Below, in pieces: positions 1 to 12,137 of a stretch of DNA of 64,000 nt. Source of the stretch: Amorphophallus konjac (Eukaryota; Streptophyta; Magnoliopsida; Alismatales; Araceae); assembly GCA_022559845.1 (NCBI GenBank), contig CM040125.1, forward strand, positions 198,626,102 to 198,690,101, given 5' to 3'. Position numbers and translations under genes: made by a program. Each line of letters starts with the position of its first letter. Positions within the stretch are counted from its first letter, which is position 1. The notes beneath the pieces were generated by a model. The model was not told the DNA's origin, ran no database searches, and saw nothing but the letters and a program-made list of their open reading frames with translations.

Positions 1-671
1 ATGTATATTTAAATTGTCAAAAAAAATAAACTCTAAAGATGAAGGGTAATAATTATCACATTCAAATTGTTATTAGCTGATGAATAATATTTTGTCCAAC
101 GACTTTATGATTATTAGTGCTTTTAATTTAAGAGAGCACTCAAGTATATTTACGAAAATAAACAAAGATAAAATTAATAAATAAGAAATAATGATAAATT
201 AATAAATAAGAAATAATGAGTTAGTATGATTAAGTTAAATAAAGATAACACTCACAAAGTATGATATAATATTTAGGTATATTCTCTTTAAAATATTTAA
301 GAAAAGTAAATAAAAGTTAAGAAAGATGAGTGTTCATTTAATTGATAAAACTCTTTAAAGATATATATAAATAAATACTTGTAAAAAATATTAGTAGATT
401 ATATATTTGTTAATAATTAAATTATTTCCTTTGTATCACATGACACTTGCAGGATAAAAATATAATATGATCTTAAATAGATTATATTTAATCGCTAATC
501 AAGAGTTATAAAAAAATATAAATAGTATATATAAACTTGAAAATAATAATATTATTAATAGATAACATATGCATGCACTTAATAAGGTTAAAAAATAAAT
601 AAATAAAGTATTTTCGATGGACTTTTATTTCCTTTAAATCTCTTGGTTATTAGATCCTTAGGGTGATCGGT
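1..671. other. AT-rich non-coding flank
   Basis: Very AT-rich sequence with no open reading frame of useful length and no recognisable element ends. It probably represents intergenic DNA or decayed transposon sequence into which the element that follows was inserted. I see nothing else in it. Confidence 0.5.
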
Positions 672-1014
672 GTTGGGATAGATAGATTAGACCGATTAAG
701 AATCAAGTTTTTAGAAGAGTTCTTTTGGCTTGATTAGATTTTGATTGGATTTGGGTTTGAGATTAAATTATATAATTATTACCTTGACTACCTTACATAA
801 TATTAAACCTAAATAATCATCCAGATATACCCTAAATCTAATTTAGATATGAGGAGACTTAGAGTCACGGTGACTGTTACATGGGAAATAGGTTGGCTTG
901 ACTTTTAGAGATCTACCGTAGGTGTGAGATTTGGGTTATCTTCCAATTGAATTAGTTAAGTAAGACTCTTTAGACATGAATCCTAATAAGATTGGCTAGG
1001 GTTCGGTTGTTACC

Positions 1015-1024
1015 CTATATATAA
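1015..1024 (+). promoter_or_regulatory. TATA box of putative gypsy LTR
   Basis: CTATATATAA followed about 30 bases later by a C/A-rich start-like region; typical of a plant RNA polymerase II LTR promoter. Assigned by sequence alone. Confidence 0.4.
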
Positions 1025-1379
1025 CTCCTTACACCCTCCTACGATCTCCTTTAACCCAAAATTAAACTCAAACCACCCATCTTTGAAGGCGGCTGCAACA
1101 GGGAAGGGTAGTTCGTGTGAAGTCTTGTTCGTGGGTCGAAGAGAGAAAGAAGGCGGTCTAGGTAGCCGAAGGAAGAATAATAAGATGGATTCGCAAGGGG
1201 TAAGATCGTGAGAGCATTCTTCGGTCTTAAGGTAGGTTTTCTCACTCAAGCCTCAAGTATAAAAAATTTGAATTTTAATCTCTTATTCTTGCAAATCGGA
1301 TTGCCAATAAACCTACAAAAACGAGCATATTTCCTAGCAATTTTGATCATCTTTTTCCCCTTTGTTTTGCTAATCTTAA

Positions 1380-2660
1380 ACCTACAAATCTGAAGTTGAA
1401 AAGCCAGCCGAACCATAGCCTTTCAATCCCTGCCAATCGACCTTTTAAAACCTGCAATCTATCTACTTTAAACTTGATTTTCTGATCCTTCTAAACTTGG
1501 AAACTTGAGGATTTAAAACCAACACAACCACCCTCTATTTTTGTTAATCTTAAACCTGAGAGTTTGAAGTTTAAAACACAGCACAACGTGACCCTCCAAA
1601 CCTGTCCATCGGACCTTTAAAATTTGCAAACTCGGAGGTTTAATCCTGTATAAAACAAGCCCATGTTTCCTGTGTTTTAATCTCCTTTTTAAGCTGCAAA
1701 TTTGAGGTTTAAAATCTGAAGTTCTGATATCTTTTAACCCTTTAAAAATAGCTTTAAAACACCGTCTCTTAACCCTTCTAAACCTGATATTCCATTCTTT
1801 TTTTTTTACACCTACATCAACAGAGCTTAACAGCTACCGTTCTTATCCATGTTAACCCTGCTATTCGGGTCAACTTTTAAACTTACAATTTTTTCCTATA
1901 AACTTGCTTATGATGCTTTTAAACCTGCACTGTTATTCTTCAAAATTGTGGTTTTGATTATTTTACACTTTCAAACTTGGGGATTTTAAAACCAAAAAAA
2001 AATGGAGGGGGGAACGACCCTATGTTTTTATAAATCTCAAACTTGAGAATTTAGAAGTTAAAACGTGACCCTTCCATCCTTTGTCCATCAAACCTTGTAA
2101 ACCTGCAAACTCCAAGTTTTAAACTTACAAAAGAGTCCATATTTCTGTTAGTTTTTAAACCAACAATATTTAGTCCTTTAAACCTACGTTTGATTCAGTT
2201 TAAAACCTGCCATGTTAAATCCTTTTAAATCGTGCATTTTTATCCTTTTTAACCCTACGAAATTGATCCTTTCACACCTGAGCACATTAGTTCAAAAAAA
2301 AAAAAAAGTCTTACCATATGCTACCTGTAAATTTGGGTTGTTAATCCCTACAAACTTACTAATTTCTATCCTTACAATCTGATTTTGAAAATCTATAAAC
2401 CCGGTTGTTTTTTTTACTGGTAAACATCTATTTGTTTTTTTTTTAACTCTGTAAACCAAATTTTTGAACATGCAAATCTAACATTTAACTTATCTATAGC
2501 ATAGTTTTAAACATGTAATTATGTTGATGTTAAACTCTACTACACTAGAGCCTTAAATCTGTAAACCAGGTTACTTAGAAACCTACACTTCAAAATATTT
2601 GAAATCTAAACTTTTAACCCTTGAAACTCGCATTTGAAATCTCTAAAAGGCCTGAATCTC
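1380..2660. repeat. Degenerate dispersed AAACCTGCAAA/TTTAAA repeat field
   Basis: Over about 1.3 kb the phrases AAACCTGCAAA, AACTTGAGGATTTAAAA and CCTTTTAAACCTG recur with many variants and irregular spacing. There is no reading frame. It appears to be an old, diverged tandem or dispersed repeat inside the putative gypsy LTR, downstream of its TATA box. Confidence 0.5.
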
Positions 2661-3728
2661 AATCCTGTGATTTTGGGCCTTCTTACCATATTAGAATTGA
2701 CTTAAAAATCCATGCTTAGTTTCATTGATTTCCTTCATTATAATTTTCTGCATATGATTCATGCACTCTACTTGTTCTATTTGATAATTACTTGAACATG
2801 ACTTCCTTGAAGTCCACTTGGCCATTAAAATGTGATTGTCTAGTGTTTACTTGTGGTCTTTGATCCATAACCTCAATACCAACACATCATTAAGGGCCCG
2901 GTCTGATCTTAGGAGGAGCGCCCGAAAGTACTAGTGCCCCGGGGAGTTGTAATGACAAGGTTTGACATTGCACCGAAGTACTTGCTTGCTAGAGTGATCT
3001 AGACAATTCACATGATACTTGTTACTTGCTATTTGTACATGATTGATTGCTTGACTTGTTACATGACATGCTTGACTTGCTACTTGATATTCTTGACCCG
3101 AAAGGGTATACATATATCTAGATTTTTGAAATTCAATTGTTATATGGCCAATCTATAGTTATGTTCACTTGTACCCATTCTCCATTTGTTATACGTACAT
3201 TTCTTGTTATTGTTCATTGGAACATGCAGGGCAAAGTGCTACTATTATACTTTTTTGACATCCATTGTACTCTTTGACATCTATTATCCTCATGATTACA
3301 TCCTTATACTTGATTTTATTCTATCTCTTTCCTATCTTAAATGGACTGTTAAAAGACACTAATCACTTAAATTTACTTGTGTTGAGATGTAATTCCTACT
3401 GGGCTTTATGCTCATGCAGTGTTAAATTAATCTTTTTTCAGGTTGCCTCGAGGATAGCTAGCGGGAATGGGCAAGAGTGTTAGAGTGTACCAAGATATCC
3501 TAGTGGACCCTATTTCTTGGTTTAGAATTGAGAGTTATCTTCTTATAAGAGTATTCTTATAAATTGCTTGAGAGTTAAGGTGGTCCTTGAAATTTTGAAG
3601 AGTTGTAAAAATTGAAATTTTGTAGTTGAGATTTTTATATCAAGTGATGTAATTAGAATTTATAGTCTTGATTGAGTGAGGGATTTTCTCCCTTGTTGTG
3701 CTCTAATATTCCGCGTTGGGGCATGACA

Positions 3729-3806
3729 TTGCATGTTTTGACTTAGATTGACATGAGTGTTACCATCAAAATATAGTTGTGTTGTCATCATCAAAAAGGG
3801 GGAGAA
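3729..3806 (+). mobile_element. Sirevirus-like copia 3' internal remnant with polypurine tract
   Basis: A short remnant ends with the polypurine tract AAAAAGGGGGAGAA (3793-3806), directly followed by TGTTATGTC. The preceding TCATCATC plus A-run and G-run arrangement is the usual 3' end of Sirevirus-type copia elements. The rest of this element's internal region is missing to the left. Confidence 0.65.
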
Positions 3807-3953
3807 TGTTATGTCTCCTCGGGATTTGATGCTAAGTGGGGAGAATGCTGTGTTTTGTTGACTGGCAACAACATAGTTGACTTTATTTTGACTTTGACAA
3901 CATTGTTACTTTGATGTCCTTAATTTAGTCAGAATTAATTTTTAGTCAAGTAA

Positions 3954-4740
3954 AGGTCTGTGCATATGTCTAGTTTTATTCTGAAAGTCTATGCATGTGC
4001 AGAGTTAATGCGTTGAAAGGTCGATGCACATTTGAACTTTAGTTCACTAAGGTCGATGCACGTTTGCATCTTGTGCATATCTAAGGTCCGTGCACATGCA
4101 ACACTTAGAGTCTGAGCACATATAGGTCTATGCATATCTAAGGTCCGTCCACATGCAGCATTTAGAGTCTGAGCGCATATAGGTCTGTGCATATCTAAGA
4201 TCCGTGCACATGCAGCCATTAGAGTCTGAGCACATATAGGTCTGTGCATATCTAAGGTCCGTGCACATGCAGCATTTAGAGTCTGAGAACATATAGGTCT
4301 GTGCATATCTAGGGTCAATGCACACAAAGCATCTAGGTCTGTCCACATGTAGAAATCAAGGTCGATGCACATGGAGATTCAGGTAAAGTCTGTGCACATT
4401 TACTCACCTTGATTTTGAGGTCGGTGCACATGTTCTGTCTTGCACACTAAGGTCGATGCACATTGAACTTCATACTCACCATTAGGTCGATGCACCTTAT
4501 GCTATAAGGTCGGTGCACCTTGTATGAAGGTTGATGTTGGAAACCTAGCCGTTGGAGAAAGGTCGATGCTGGTCTGTTAGCCTCTGCAGCATTTAGTCAG
4601 TACTTTTGATGTCTTCTCTATCAAGGTCGATGCATCTTGTGTTTTTCTCATCAGTCAGGTTGATGTACATTCATTAAGGTCTACCTGTGCTATATGAGAG
4701 GTCGATGTTGTTATTCACACATATTGAATGGGTCAGTTAA
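3954..4740 (+). repeat. Array of GGTCGATGCACAT-type units in copia LTR
   Basis: Variants of AAGGTCGATGCACAT and AGGTCTGTGCATATCTA recur about every 20-60 bases upstream of the LTR TATA box. The part from about 4080 to 4330 is a fairly regular tandem repeat that includes GTCTGAGCACATATAGG. The periodicity opens minus-strand frames with repeated CARTLDMHRPIC peptides; these look like by-products of the repeat. Confidence 0.75.
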
Positions 4741-5154
4741 ACAGTTTAATGCATCTCATTTATGCATCAATATTTCTACAGAAATGAGCATATTATTTGA
4801 CTTGACTAAATCTATGGAAATGATTAATATTGAACTTGTTCTTATGTTTATCATTTGATTAATGACTAATACCTCTTTATCTCCTATCTTGATAGCTCAG
4901 CTATATGATCAAACACCAGAACAGTGTGAAGGGAGTCTGCTACCAAATCTTACGTGGAACTTAAAGTACCAAGTTAAAGGCACGTGATCTAATGCAGGGA
5001 GCAGAACTAACATTCTGCCACGTGGATCGTCACAACTTCCACCTCTGACACGTGGCTTCTCGAAATGCTTTATGGATAAAATGTGTGGGCGGGAATGTGT
5101 TTTCCACGTGCCCAAGTTTGAAAAACTGGTGGTCCCACAGATTCACGGCCTCTG

Positions 5155-5164
5155 CTATATAAAG
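5155..5164 (+). promoter_or_regulatory. TATA box of copia LTR
   Basis: CTATATAAAG, downstream of the short-repeat array and upstream of a purine-rich leader. Confidence 0.55.
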
Positions 5165-6250
5165 GGATCGAGCACTCCAACTCCATGGATGGCAAAGAGA
5201 GAAAAGACATAATAAGAACGCATTAGAGCAGAAGAGCTGAGAAGAGTCAGAGAGAAGATTGAAAGAGTGAGAGTTTGTTGTGAAGTTCAGAGAGAAGAAC
5301 AGAGTGCCGTAAGTTGTGAAGAGAGTCTGAGCGAGAAAAGAGTTGAGTAGAGAGTCTGAGAGAGTCTGTATCTGTAATTGACTCCTGGATCAGATCTAGA
5401 GTTAATTTGCTCCGTGTGAGCTACATTACTTCTTTGATTGTTTTCTTTCATTTTCCGTTTGATTTCTGATTACATTCATAAGCTGTGTATCAGCGGTAAG
5501 CAAGCTGTTCGCTCAGTGGTGAGGAGTGTTCCTCAGTTAGCAAGCTGTGAAGCTCAGCGGTCTGGGACATGTTCCCCAAAGCTGTGGATCAGTTGTTGTA
5601 GGGATTATATCCCCAAAGCTATGGATCAGCGGGTTTCAAGCTGTGTGGCAGCAGAATCCTTACTCGGTTGAGTAAGGGGTGGACGTAGATCTCAAGATTG
5701 AGATCGAACCACCTAAAAATTGATTTACTCATTGTGTGATTATCTATCTCTCATTACGAATAGATGAATGCTTAGGATCAACAACTGTTATCTCTTATTA
5801 AATTCAATCAAATCGTCTATTGCATTCAATCAATTCTGAATCTGTCTTCTCTAACATACTTTGGATCTTACTACGTTGAGTCTCCTTGAATTGATATTGT
5901 TTTGAATTGCTTAGAGACGTATTGTCCACATCTGTTTGTTATATACATCTCTGTGGTATATTAAATAGGTTCAGTTAAAAGAATAGATTACATCTATCTA
6001 AAAATTGACCTATGCGTGAGGAGATTTTCTAATCAACCCTCCGCCTAGTACGATACTGAGTGGATGGATTGTTTGATTTGGTGATTACCTTGATTAATAT
6101 GCAACTTCAGTGTAGATTCTTTTATTATCGTTTACATTGCCATTAGTGTTTGTGTTTACAGTAGTTTATTTTAATTTCGCATTGTTTTTAACTACTATAT
6201 ATTTTAAATTTTGGGGTAGATCTATTCACCCCCCCCCTCAAGATCTTTCA

Positions 6251-7011
6251 TCACGGTGGCCCTGCATGAGAAGCAGGAGAGGATGTGGTAAGAGGACTTC
6301 CGGTTTTTGTGGGATCGGCGGCGGGCGAATGATCTTCTACAGCCGATGTCTTGTCTTTAGGGATGGTTATTGTGTGATGCGAGTTAAGAACTATGAAGTC
6401 TCTAGTAGTCGATCGTATTGAATGTCATGAGTAGGGATGGTGACCGAAGAGACATTGGCCTCGAGACTAGTGTTAACCAGTGAGCCTTGAGGTGCGTTGA
6501 CCCTGAATGTGAGTGGTGCTGACTATGTGAAGTCGGCGGAAGAGTCATGGTCAGTCGAGATGGCAGTGCGAGTATTGTTTGAGGATGAGGTGTGATCGTG
6601 CTCCTTGTGAGGAGTACTCGACATTCAGCGATTAAGGAAGTTGATGTCCTGAGTGGACTGCGGGGCGTGGAGTTCCCAGTCTTGGAGTGGAGTCGGGTCT
6701 CGACTCGTGTATTTTTCTCCACACGTGGAGTGTGCCGAATGTTGTTCGTGCCCTAGAGAGTTTCAGGAAGCTAAGGTGATGCCAGACTCGCCAGTCTATG
6801 TGTGCCCCGATCGGTCTGAGGATCGACGTGAATTGGCATGGTAGAGCGAGAGGGCTCTTCCAATTGTATTGGTTTGGCAGTGCTCCTCTGAGGAGGTTGC
6901 GTGGAGTGTGTGGTGGTTGTGTTGAAGCCGTGTGGTCTTAACCGTTGGGTGAGTTCTTCCCCGTGAGTCATGTGCTTTGTCCCAAATTTTGAGGATAATT
7001 TCTATAAGGGT
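6251..7011 (+). mobile_element. 3' internal remnant of Tekay-like gypsy element
   Basis: There is no usable open frame. The end (AATTTTGAGGATAATTTCTATAAGGG, about 6985-7010) matches in pattern the segment before the LTR at 18659, which reads AATTTCGAGGATGAAATT plus a purine run. That is the characteristic 3' end of Tekay/Del-type chromoviruses. The sequence is TG-rich and strongly decayed, so I cannot assign domains. Confidence 0.45.
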
Positions 7012-9782
7012 TGCAGATCGTGTCCGTGTGGGTTGTGAACGTGAATATTCGCTTTTCATACCCTTCAATGGCATTTATGGGGGTTATTTCGAGTCTGTGG
7101 CGGTGCGTTGAGCGGCCTGGGTTTTTCCTAGAATTTTTTGAAGTCTGGGTTGATTTTCTGGGAATTTTTGGGGTTTACGCGGATTTTGTAAATGAAAATG
7201 AAAAAAAACAATTAATAAAAATTTAAAAACTTTTTAACCTCCCTCTCCCCCCTCCATTCTCTCATCTCTCACTCTCTCACGTCTCTCTGCTCCCTCACTC
7301 TCTCGTCTCTCATTCCCTCTCCCTTCTCACCTCCGACTGCCCGACGGCGGTGGCGAGGGGACGTGCGGCGGAGCGGCGGCAGAGGCGTGTAGTGAGGACG
7401 AAGCTGAGGGATGTGGCGTGCAGCGAGGCGGAGGCAATCACGGCCATGGGAGTTGACCGCACGGGAGATCGACATTTTCGCGGAGTTTTTGGCGGTAAAA
7501 GCTCGGATAAGGTAGGGGGACGGATCCTTAGCACTCTCGCATATCTTTCCTCACGTTTCGGTGCTCCGGTGAGGTCGAGAGTGGGCATATTGCTTGTTTT
7601 GGGGGAAATGACCATGTTTGGGGCGAGTGACGGTTTCGGCCAATTAGGACTCGATTTGTAGGTGGATTTGGTTTTTCGACTGTAGGAATGTCCGGGGGTT
7701 GTTTCCCCTCACTTTCCCATTCGCATCGAGGCGAATGGGGCTCCATATCGAAATCTGCGTGGAGTTCGATTCCCTTCTGTGAACCCAGTAGTGGATGGCC
7801 ACGGGCTTCCCTTCTTTCCCCCCGGCCCTAGTTTGCAGGCAGCCAGAAGACTGGCCGCCCTGCACTATTCCTGGGTGGGCAAAGGGTTGGCCCCCTGGTC
7901 TGTTGGGTGGCCAGCACTCTGGCCGCCCAGGCCCCATTTCAAGGCGCTCGATGCCTAGGCCCTGTTTGAGGGCGCTGGCCACCCAGGCCCTATTTCAGCC
8001 CTGGTCTGAGAGATGGCCGCCGAGTGTACAGAGTGACCCTGTGCTGGGCGGCCAGTGGTGTGGTCGACCAGGTCACTTGGTGGCTAGGAGGTTGGATGCC
8101 CAACCCATTCCTGCCCTAGGGGGTCGTGCTTTGTCGTTTCTTGCCCTGAGGTGTCCGTATGCGATGCGGTTTTGCGGAAGAGGTGTCCGCATGATTCTCT
8201 GTGATCTGGGATTTCTATATAAGTTATCATGGGCCATCCCTGTGGGATTTGTATACTGTAGGAAGTGTTCTTCCCCGTGTATGTCATCGTTAGCAGAGGT
8301 CCATCGCAGGGTGAGTTTAATTGGCCAACGTTCGTTGGTTTCCGTTACTAGCCTTAGGCGGTTTACCTATACCGAGCTGTACCACTTCGTGGTTTCAAGT
8401 GTGCATGAGTTGGACCTTCTCCCGAGTAGTACTCCACTAGGCTCAACTTACTGAGTGTCGTGCACATACCGGCTTGGCCTAGAGTGTTGATTACTCAGTG
8501 CCAACACATTCCAACCGCGTGGCCGAGAGCTGTTCCCGTGTGACAGTTTTGAATCTAGTTACCGCAGGGCCCCTCGCCTTTGCAGCCTAAGCCCAGCTGA
8601 GGGTAAAACTAGTTAGAGGACCTGACCTAGAGGGATTGGTTTGTGTGTGCACATGTGGTTGGGGGCAGTGGACCCATGCCGACGGGTGTGAGCCAAACTA
8701 GTCCTTGTTTCGTTGCGACTCCGCCTCACTCTCTAGGAGAGGCAGGCAGGCGTGAGTGTAGTGGGCGGTGTAAGACGTCTGGGACGCATTCGACCCAGTC
8801 CATTGCCTCACTCTCTGGGAGAGGTAGCTAGGTTAGGGTGAGTCGGCGTAGTGTAAGATGTCAGTGGACGCATCCAGCCAGTGCTAGTGACGGAGTTCCT
8901 CAGTCACCCATGGGTTTGGTTCTCGACCGTGAGCCGTGGTTCTTCGGAGTAGGGGTAGTGCGCTCTGATTGGGTGGCTTTAGCGTGACTGCTTGCCTGTG
9001 AGGCCATGGTTTCCCGATAGCGTGGTCTGGGTTCTCCGGGTAGCTAGGATAGGATGTTTCGACAGTGTGGTTTCCGTAGCGGCTCCCGTCCGTAAGGCCT
9101 TTCCCCACATAGAGGCTTCGTAGGTTCTTCGACAGTGCGACCACGACCTTCCTTAGATTGGCGGTTTTGATTTGAGATCATGGTTCCCTTGTGAAGGTAG
9201 GAGTAGTGTAGAGACTCTGTGGTCCTATTATTCACTGTTCTATCGTTATACCCACCGTCGTTGTTATTATTGCCATTTTAGTTGCTTTGCCACTACTGTT
9301 GCTCTTGTTATTGTTGTTCTTACTTCTTTCCTTTCCTATTGTTATTTCTGCTGCAGTTACTTTTGTTACCACTTTTGTTGTGGTGGGGATCCGCGGGACC
9401 CCTATTAAGCCACTGAGATGAGGCTCACACCTTACTTTTTCAGGTGCAGCGCTTCTCCTCGAGGTGGCGCATCTCGGTCGGGGGATCATTTAGCAGCAAG
9501 CTCGCTAGTGCCGGGGTATGCCCCGAGGCAGTGTACGTTTCTTTTCTTGTTGACTGTACTTGTGGGTTAGACTCTATAGTTATATTTAATTGTTATAAAA
9601 TGTTAGCTTTATTTTTGTCGGTTAATTATTAATTCTGTAGTTTATTTCCTACTTTGTTTAGAATTTCAATACATAACCACACCATCCATGTTAACCCTTC
9701 CGAGCTTCCCAGCTCGTGGGTGACGGCGTGGGATCCTAATGATATTAGGTTTGACTCGGTATCTGGATCTTGGGTCGGTACA
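7012..9782 (+). mobile_element. Tekay-like gypsy LTR, subfamily A (about 2.8 kb)
   Basis: The end (ATCTGGATCTTGGGTCGGTACA) matches the ends of the LTRs at 16227 and 21577 in pattern. Internal landmarks also recur in order: a CT-rich stretch (7245-7320), GGGCCCC(T)CGCCTTTGCAG (8565-8585), CTAGTCCTTGTTT (8698), and GGGACCCCTATTAAGCCA (9396-9415). It is the same family as the 18659 LTR but a clearly different subfamily. The start at 7012 is inferred from the preceding polypurine-like segment. Large open frames here (for example 7795-8454) are LTR artefacts. Confidence 0.6.
7830..8110. repeat. TGGCCGCCC / GGGTGGCCA inverted-motif cluster
   Basis: Several copies of TGGCCGCCC(A/T) and its complement GGG(C/T)GGCCA alternate over about 280 bp of LTR A. 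This occupies the position that holds GCGGTC...GACCGC units in the related LTR at 18659. Confidence 0.5.
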
Positions 9783-10319
9783 GAAGACCTAGCAATTCCT
9801 CTGGAAACACATCAGGGAAATCCTTAACAATAGGGATATCCTTCAACTCCAACTCCTTTCGCTCGGTTAGAGTGACCAAAGCCAAAAACGCCTGACACCC
9901 CTTCCTGATTAACCTATCACCCCGAGTGCCGAAGTAGGAGGCACAGACTTAGAACGCTTAAGGCTAGAGAAAGAGAGCTTAGAGCGACCAAAAAAAGACA
10001 CCGAACTTGACTTATAGTGGACACTAGCACCATGTTTGGCTAACCAATCAGCCCCAAGAATCACACCATAGCCTTCCATCTTCATGCATACTAGATCGGC
10101 GGGCAAATTATAATCATTAATTAAAACTTCACTAGAAGGATAAAAATACTTACTTTTTGATCCTGAACCAATAGTGGTAGTTATCACAAGATGGGATTCC
10201 ATCATCACAGGGTCCACAGATAAAGATTTGGCAAAATTATGAGAAATAAACGAATGCGTAACTCCGATATCAAATAGAACAAATGCAGACTTGGAATGAA
10301 TGGTAAGGATACCTTCCAC
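9783..10319 (-). pseudogene. Gypsy retropepsin and start of RT linker, truncated
   Basis: Reading the minus strand, the 136-residue frame at 10319-9909 has the layout of a plant gypsy aspartic protease (RVP_2-like). It shows VLFDIGVTHSFIS as a variant of the usual DSGATHSF active-site stretch, and later GYGVILGADWLAKHGA, the conserved ILGMDWL region. Downstream (9908 to 9783) the frame can be followed through LIRKGCQAFLALV and IVKDFPDVFPEEL, the linker just before RT in Tekay-type elements. It stops abruptly at the LTR A boundary, so RT, RNase H and integrase are absent. The catalytic DIG in place of D(S/T)G would not be expected to work. Confidence 0.7.
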
Positions 10320-11180
10320 AACACCACCCTCATTGGTGGATTCAGCTTCACGGAGGGCCTAGAGCAGACCCTGATGCCTATGGGTGCCCTGCGGCTTCTC
10401 AGGTGGAGCTTGGTCAGAAATAAGCGAACATTCGGGGATCCGATGGTCCAGACTCCCGCACCTCAAGCACGCGCCTAGCTTCCTCCTGCACTCTTATGCT
10501 TTATGGCCTGATCTTTCATAAAACTTAGATACTACCTTAGACGGGGTAGTCAGAGCAGCCTTCTTGTCATTTTCTCTAGGTTTCATGTCTTTAGAATAAT
10601 TCTACCCATGATTGGACCTCTTCTTACCAGACGTTGGCTTGAAATCATCGGAGCTAGTAGCCTACTCCCTTCTCTTATCCTTCCCTTTATCCTATCAATC
10701 ATTTCTAGTGTGTCCACCAGAACTTGTGCCTTCTGCACAATCTCAACGAAGGTTGGTATTTCTAACGGCGCCAACTGATTAATGTATTGCTGCCGCAACC
10801 CATTCAGAAAACGCTTGGCCTTCATCTTCTCATAATAGACTAAATGTGCCGCATAACGAGACAATATAGAAAATTACGCCTCAGACTCGGCCACGGACAA
10901 ATTCCTCTGCCTCAAAGATGTGAACTCGGTAGCTTTCTTTTCTTGTACTCAGTTGGAAAAATATTTATTGTTAAAGTACTCAAGAAATTCCTCCCACGAC
11001 ACCTAGCCATTTGGTAGGGTCGGCTCAATAGACTCCCACCAGGCATGGGCATCCCTTTCTTGTTGAAAAGTTGCTAACAACACCCTCTCTTGATCACTAC
11101 ATTGCATCACTCGAAAAATATGATCCATCTCCTTAACTCAGTGCTCGGCCTAGTCTTGGTGAGAAGAACCACTGAACTTC
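10320..11180 (-). pseudogene. Gypsy gag fragment (capsid plus zinc knuckle)
   Basis: On the minus strand, capsid-type peptides run from about 11160 down: MDHIFRVMQC, HAWWESIEP, then EEFLEYFNNKYF, then RYAAHLVYYEKMKAKRFLNGL, then a CCHC zinc knuckle CLRCGSLDHRIPEC at about 10475-10425. Several stops and frame changes break the frame, and the N terminus is cut near 11180 where LTR sequence of the next element begins. This gag belongs with the protease just downstream and is Tekay/Del-like. It is a dead fragment. Confidence 0.7.
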
Positions 11181-12132
11181 GTGTACTTCATTTCCCGCGA
11201 GTTTTGTAGGCCGTGGTGAGCCGAGCGGGCTTATTTGAGTATTTTGGGAAAAATCCATGTTTTTGGGGAGTGAGCCCGATCTAGAGTTTTGACCATATCG
11301 AGATCGGTGGGGTAGCGGCCTCACGACTAATCGCTAGGCTACGCCTAGCGGTCAGGGGGACGACCGCCACCCTCCTTGGTGGTCTAGGGGTGACCGCTTG
11401 AGGTTTTTACTTTGGGTTCCTTGCGGTCTGGCGATAAACCGCCAGGCAGGCCCTTGCGGTCCATGGGTGGGCCGCTAGGCTGTGCCTTGCGGTCCAAGGG
11501 TAGACCGCTAGGCACTGTGACATCTAGGGAGGACCACCACTTCGTTTTCCGTGTTAGATGTGTTTTGTTGCGTTGTGTTGACCCTGATCAACCCGGTTGT
11601 GACCCAGTGGTCGACCTTCGGTCTCATGGATGTCCCGGATACCCCGTGAGTTCTGTGTCTATGTTTCTGGGTGTCTGGAGGTACCGAGTTACCTCGATTA
11701 GCGTGCCCATGAGTTTGGTGGGTCCGGGTGACCCCGGGTGATCCGGGCTATCATGTTCTCGCTAGAACGAGTCACCATGTATCGGCATGTGTGTGGTGGG
11801 TTATTCCTACATGTCATTGGCTTTTTGAAAAGTGTTTTCCCTGTGGGCCAAGCGTATGGCCTTATACTATGAGCCCAGTCTGCCAGCCTGGGGCTGGAAG
11901 TCTCTTGAGTTCCCTTCGTGAGGGAAAGGTCTTGGCAGTTATGAACTGCCTAGTGAGTCATCGTGACGTGGTTTTAGACCTAGGGATTAGGCTAGATTGA
12001 CGGCGATGTGTCGTCACGTGTGACGGTCTTGACCCTGAGTCTTATGACTCAAAGACCGTTGGATTTAGTAGGTCTAGTGGGCTGTCTAGAGTCTAGTGGC
12101 GTCGTGCCACCTGTTACTCCGTGTTACTCGCG

Positions 12133-12137
12133 ATGGG
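12133..12137. repeat. Target-site duplication ATGGG, left copy
   Basis: ATGGG immediately before TGTCACGCCCC; the same five bases recur at 15307-15311. The uninterrupted site is preserved in the partner LTR near 20456-20461. Confidence 0.75.

Larger units (their letters stand above)
672..3728 (+). mobile_element. Probable Ty3/gypsy LTR (left boundary uncertain)
   Basis: The right end reads TTGGGGCATGACA, close to the GGGGCGTGACA end of the gypsy LTR at 12138 (read on its minus strand), so 3728 is a likely LTR terminus. A strong TATA box (CTATATATAA, 1015-1024) lies in plus orientation. No gag or pol is present. The left boundary at a TGTTGGGATAG near 672 is only a guess, because no matching target duplication was found. 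Positions 2890-3110 hold a GC-richer block (GGAGGAGCGCCCGA, then CCCCGGGGAG). The short open frames here are not credible genes. It is probably a solo or truncated LTR interrupted on the right by copia sequence. Confidence 0.4.
3807..6250 (+). mobile_element. Sirevirus-like copia 3' LTR (2,444 bp)
   Basis: It starts TGTTATGTCTCC right after a polypurine tract. It ends with CTATTCACC, a C-run and AAGATCTTTCA, the C-rich end common to Sirevirus LTRs in plants. A TATA box (CTATATAAAG, 5155-5164) is followed by a 5' leader of AGAG repeats. No methionine-tRNA primer site follows position 6250, so this is the 3' LTR of an element whose internal part is mostly lost. Small open frames within it are LTR sequence, not genes. 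Confidence 0.7.

Noticed and set aside
3989..4372. 127-codon minus-strand frame with repeated CARTLDMHRPIC
   Set aside because: Produced by the tandem short repeats of the copia LTR.
7795..8454. 219-codon plus-strand frame, Pro/Arg/Leu-rich
   Set aside because: Lies inside LTR A across a repeat cluster; no recognisable domain, composition is that of GC-rich LTR sequence.
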